The notes under the pieces are model-generated. The model saw nothing but the letters and a program-made list of their open reading frames with translations. It did not search any database and was not told where the DNA came from. The position numbers and the translations under genes are program-made. From an uncultured Bacteroides sp. (GTDB taxonomy: Bacteria; Bacteroidota; Bacteroidia; Bacteroidales; Bacteroidaceae), in NCBI GenBank assembly GCA_947574505.1, contig CANPJW010000026.1, positions 1 to 36,883 on the forward strand: DNA of 36,883 bases, written 5' to 3'. Shown here one piece after another: positions 36,596 through 36,883 of this stretch (position 1 is its first letter; each line of letters starts with the position of its first letter).

Positions 36596-36615
36596 CAACA
36601 AATTCATATAATAAA

Positions 36616-36694
36616 ATAGTGACGCCATCCGCATGTGATAGCGTCACTATTTTTATAGTATAGCGTCACTATCCGGACGGTATAGTGACGCCAT
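36616..36694. repeat. Second four-copy 13-bp/22-bp-phased array
   Basis: Four copies start at 36616, 36638, 36660 and 36682, again exactly 22 bp apart with 9-bp spacers. In order they read ATAGTGACGCCAT, ATAGCGTCACTAT (inverted), ATAGCGTCACTAT (inverted) and ATAGTGACGCCAT. The orientation order is + - - +, whereas the array at 1635 is + - + -. The first pair forms a hairpin followed by TTTTT and could terminate the RSH gene transcript. The spacers (ccgcatgtg, ttttatagt, ccggacggt) are not conserved. Confidence 0.92.
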
Positions 36695-36717
36695 TTTCAA
36701 GAGGGATTTTAGCACCC

Positions 36718-36831
36718 TTATCTCACTTTCTTTCTTATATAATAAGGATACGTCGCAATGACGAAAAATGCCAAAGACACCAAAGCTACTATCTGTCCGA
36801 TATGCAGCATCTTGTCGGTATCCAAATCCAC
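36718..36831 (-). CDS. Possible small membrane protein
   Basis: A 37-codon frame on the minus strand, from GTG 36831 (or ATG 36810, 30 codons) to TAA 36718, encodes DKMLHIGQIVALVSLAFFV then IATYPYYIRKKVR. This is one hydrophobic helix and a basic tail, the usual form of a small membrane protein. An in-frame stop lies just upstream (36841-36843). The overlapping longer frame at 36653-36859 has poor composition and is probably a shadow. It could also be the 3' end of a broken gene. Confidence 0.4.
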   Translation of the reverse strand: MDLDTDKMLHIGQIVALVSLAFFVIATYPYYIRKKVR

Positions 36832-36883
36832 CTGACTTCGTCACTTTTTTGAGTTCCAAAATAAGGATGCCTGATTTTCACCA

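Noticed and set aside
36653..36859. 68-codon minus-strand frame at the right end
   Set aside because: Unnatural composition and it runs through the phased array; the overlapping frame with a membrane helix is more convincing.

Overview
The window comes from a Bacteroides-type chromosome (order Bacteroidales). Five things point there. The promoters carry the Bacteroides -7 element TAnnTTTG, often with TTTG or TTG about 19 bp upstream. Shine-Dalgarno sites are weak. The ATP synthase operon has the order beta-epsilon-small membrane protein-a-c-b-delta-alpha-gamma. There are families typical of the group (DUF4373, DUF4301, PorT-like barrels, TonB-type barrels). LysO is split into two genes. I cannot name the species.

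Layout. Positions 1-2.95 kb form an accessory patch: a tyrosine recombinase of the type found beside Bacteroides capsule loci (reading left), an unrecognised basic protein, a four-copy array of a 13-bp element with 22-bp phasing, a WYL_2/DUF2693-like protein and a DUF4373 protein. Positions 3.0-5.8 kb hold pyrB-pyrI, a flavin reductase family gene and an outer-membrane barrel gene. Positions 5.9-9.2 kb hold glyA and, convergent, fhs (folate one-carbon metabolism). Positions 9.3-10.36 kb are a decayed aspartate:alanine antiporter fused by deletion to the last 47 codons of an aspartate 4-decarboxylase. Positions 10.36-15.5 kb hold a TonB-type outer-membrane barrel protein, divergent from a histidine kinase/response regulator pair, then a small exported protein. 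Positions 15.5-17.7 kb hold an SDR enzyme divergent from a frameshifted AraC regulator. Positions 17.75-20.1 kb hold an RmlD-like reductase behind a leader containing an intrinsic terminator, then the split LysO exporter behind a long leader with a small ORF. Positions 20.1-22.6 kb encode a Pif1-like helicase with HRDC and HTH parts. Positions 22.7-30.0 kb are the complete F1Fo ATP synthase operon on the minus strand. Positions 30.6-36.6 kb hold purT, a barrel-protein remnant, a CatA-like acetyltransferase, a palindromic repeat, a DUF4301 gene and a RelA/SpoT protein whose hydrolase residues are lost. The window closes with a second array of the 13-bp/22-bp-phased element.

How the genes work together. 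Most of the window is core metabolism: pyrimidine synthesis (pyrBI), serine/glycine and formate use (glyA, fhs, purT), energy (atp) and the stringent response. Between these blocks lie signs of genome decay: the antiporter fusion, the frameshifted regulator and two C-terminal gene stubs. The least explained structures are the two strictly phased repeat arrays at 1635-1713 and 36616-36694, the promoter-plus-terminator leader before 17881, and the operator-plus-small-ORF leader before lysO. I saw no CRISPR array, tRNA, rRNA or insertion sequence.
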